This document shows, one piece after another, positions 6,601 through 7,865 of a stretch of DNA of 7,865 nt (position 1 is its first letter; every line of letters begins with the position of its first letter). The notes beneath the pieces were generated by a model. The model saw only the letters and a program-made list of their open reading frames with translations. It was not told where the DNA came from and did not search any database. Source of the DNA: Candidatus Woesearchaeota archaeon (GTDB lineage: Archaea > Nanobdellota > Nanobdellia > SCGC-AAA011-G17 > UBA489); NCBI GenBank assembly GCA_030679025.1, contig JAUXTV010000130.1, forward strand, positions 1-7,865, in the 5' to 3' direction. The position numbers and the translations under genes were made by a program.

Positions 6601-6624
6601 ATATCTTTGTGCATAGAAAGGAAA

Positions 6625-7491
6625 ATGGTGATGATTGATATTTTGCTTGCAGGCATAGCACTTCTGGGTTTAGGTGCTGCAAGTTGGCATGATCTAAAAA
6701 CACGAGAAGTTCCTGATTGGATTACTTATGGATTAATATTTTCTGGCTTAGGTATTAGATTTATAGCTGCTCTTGGTCCAGAATCTTGGGTATATTTCTT
6801 CAGTGCAGTAATTGCTTTAGGAATTACTTATCTCTTGGGAAGTCTCATGTATTATACAAAGCAATGGGGTGGTGGAGATGCTAAAATGATTATGGCTCTG
6901 GGAGTTATATTCTCTACGCGTCCTGCATTTGTTGCTCCCTCCATAATGCCTTTCCTTGCTATCCTCTGTATCAATATTATTATTGTTGGAGCTCTCTATG
7001 GTTTAATTTGGGGGATACTTTTATCATGGAAGCATCGAAAGAAATTCACAGAGAGAGCTAGAGAATTATTACAAGAAAAAAGAATGTTAAAAATGCGCAT
7101 TATAGCTATTAGTTGTGCAATAGTAATCATAGCTGCAGCTTTCTTGGTGCAGGATCCTTTCTTAAGAATAGGCATATTAACAGCCGGTCTTATGGTATTA
7201 TTATATCCTTATTTATGGGTCTATATCAAAGCTGTTGAAAAATCTGCGATGTATAAACATGTTAAACCACAGCAACTCACCGAGGGTGATTGGGTGGAAA
7301 AGGATATTTTAGTGAATAAAAGAGTGATCTACAAAGTAAAAAATACAGGAATTGAAAAAGAAGATATTCAAAAATTAATTCAAGCCAAAGTAAAAGAAGT
7401 ATTAGTCAAGGAAGGTATCCCTTTCATCCCTCCATTTTTTTTAGGGACTATACTAACAATATTGCAGTGGAATATTTTAAATTTTATCTAA
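6625..7491 (+). CDS. A24 family preflagellin/prepilin peptidase (FlaK/PibD-like)
   Basis: This is a membrane aspartic protease that removes class III signal peptides from archaellins and type IV pilin-like proteins on the cytoplasmic side. Both catalytic aspartates are visible: Asp23 in SWHDLKTREVPDW after helix 1, and Asp85 in the GGGDAKM form of the GxGD motif. Hydrophobic helices lie at about 4-20, 33-50, 56-74, 108-133, 158-175, 180-200 and 267-285. A soluble cytoplasmic segment (about 201-265) with LTEGDWV and a helical Lys/Glu-rich part precedes the last helix (KEGIPFIPPFFLG), making the protein longer than minimal archaeal enzymes. ATG at 6625 fits the promoter; ATG at 6631 (AAAGGA 8 nt before it) is an alternative, and the upstream TTG at 6607 is unlikely. 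It diverges from the GGR gene and converges on the HIT gene. Its substrate is unproven. Confidence 0.88.
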   Translation: MVMIDILLAGIALLGLGAASWHDLKTREVPDWITYGLIFSGLGIRFIAALGPESWVYFFSAVIALGITYLLGSLMYYTKQWGGGDAKMIMALGVIFSTRPAFVAPSIMPFLAILCINIIIVGALYGLIWGILLSWKHRKKFTERARELLQEKRMLKMRIIAISCAIVIIAAAFLVQDPFLRIGILTAGLMVLLYPYLWVYIKAVEKSAMYKHVKPQQLTEGDWVEKDILVNKRVIYKVKNTGIEKEDIQKLIQAKVKEVLVKEGIPFIPPFFLGTILTILQWNILNFI

Positions 7492-7865
7492 AAGTCAGCA
7501 AAGGGTTCATCAGTGTTTTCTTCCGGTGCATCTGAAGGAACTTTAATTGGTTGTGCTGTTGATGGAGTAGGTTGTGATTCTGAAGTTTTTTGTTCTAAGG
7601 AAGAAAGCTGTGGTGCAATTTGTTGTTGAAGTTGCTGTAAACTTTCCTGTGAAGCAGGCTTTCCTTGCCAAGTAAGAGAAACTCCATCATCTTTGTAGCG
7701 AGGAATCACATGTAACAAGACATGATCTACTGTTTGCCCAGCAAGAGTGCCATTAGCAACAAATAAATTAGTTCCTTCACAACCTTCTAAATTTTCAAGA
7801 ACTCCTGTTACTGTATGTGCTAAAGAGAAAAGCTTATGGGATTGTTCTCCTTGTAAAGAAGCAAA
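7488..7865 (-). CDS. HIT-family (histidine triad) protein, N-terminus beyond right edge
   Basis: The minus-strand frame is open from the window edge (7865) to TAG at 7488, giving 125 residues of the C-terminal part. HIT proteins are nucleotide hydrolases or transferases that bind nucleotide phosphates in a His-x-His-x-His loop. Here the pattern NLFVANGTLAGQ leads into the triad region D-HVLLH-VIPRYKDDG: the first His (7724-7722) and last His (7712-7710) are kept, but the middle, nucleophilic position is Leu (TTG at 7718-7716). VSLTW and a helix (SQESLQQLQQQI) follow as in archaeal HIT proteins. The last 40 or so residues form a Ser/Pro/Thr/Gln and acidic, probably disordered tail. The activity may be lost or changed. 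The stop overlaps that of the convergent peptidase gene. The frame extends upstream of the TTG at 7718, so that codon is not the start. Confidence 0.85.
   Translation of the reverse strand, partial: FASLQGEQSHKLFSLAHTVTGVLENLEGCEGTNLFVANGTLAGQTVDHVLLHVIPRYKDDGVSLTWQGKPASQESLQQLQQQIAPQLSSLEQKTSESQPTPSTAQPIKVPSDAPEENTDEPFADF

Noticed and set aside
6570..6656. N-terminal extension of the GGR frame to 6656
   Set aside because: The extra 29 residues precede the Rossmann strand, overlap the divergent peptidase gene and run across the predicted TATA element.
7432..7442. T-run that could be a plus-strand terminator
   Set aside because: It lies within the peptidase coding sequence (PPFFLG codons), about 50 nt before the stop, so using it would cut the message.

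Overview
The window looks archaeal, and most likely comes from a small-genome DPANN-type lineage (Woesearchaeota/Pacearchaeota-like). Four things support this: an archaeal Pelota, a geranylgeranyl-reductase-family flavoprotein, an archaeal-style A24 preflagellin/prepilin peptidase, and TATA boxes placed about 26-29 nt upstream of start codons, which suggests leaderless mRNAs. The DNA is AT-rich and gene-dense, with few gaps. The lineage is inferred from gene style; no search was run.

Left part (1-3697, minus strand): a three-gene operon for cell-surface proteins, read from right to left. It encodes (a) a 395-aa protein with one N-terminal membrane anchor, a possible pilin-like processing site and repeated beta-sandwich-like modules, (b) a 530-aa protein with a cytoplasmic coiled-coil/basic head, a Gly6 linker, three membrane helices and a large beta-rich exterior region, and (c) a lipoprotein that starts with TTG, overlaps the upstream stop and runs off the left edge. 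Proteins b and c share sequence anchors in the same order, so they may be related. I cannot assign a function to any of the three. This operon is the best candidate for an undescribed system.

Middle (3698-5492): a short divergent promoter region, then Pelota (ribosome rescue) on the plus strand. Convergent to it is a 166-aa minus-strand protein of unknown function with a Pro/Ala/Thr-rich tail. That gene has its own strong TATA box and Shine-Dalgarno site, and a T-rich tract that probably terminates it.

Right part (5493-7865): a GGR-family FAD oxidoreductase (minus) and an A24 prepilin peptidase (plus) diverge from a 55-bp spacer holding one near-symmetric TATA element. The peptidase converges with a HIT-family gene (minus, N-terminus beyond the right edge), and their stop codons overlap by 4 bp. 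The HIT protein has Leu in place of the usual nucleophilic middle His.

The surface operon, the lipid-related flavoprotein and the prepilin peptidase together give the window an envelope theme, but nothing here proves that they work together. No tRNA, rRNA, CRISPR array, insertion sequence or long repeat was seen.
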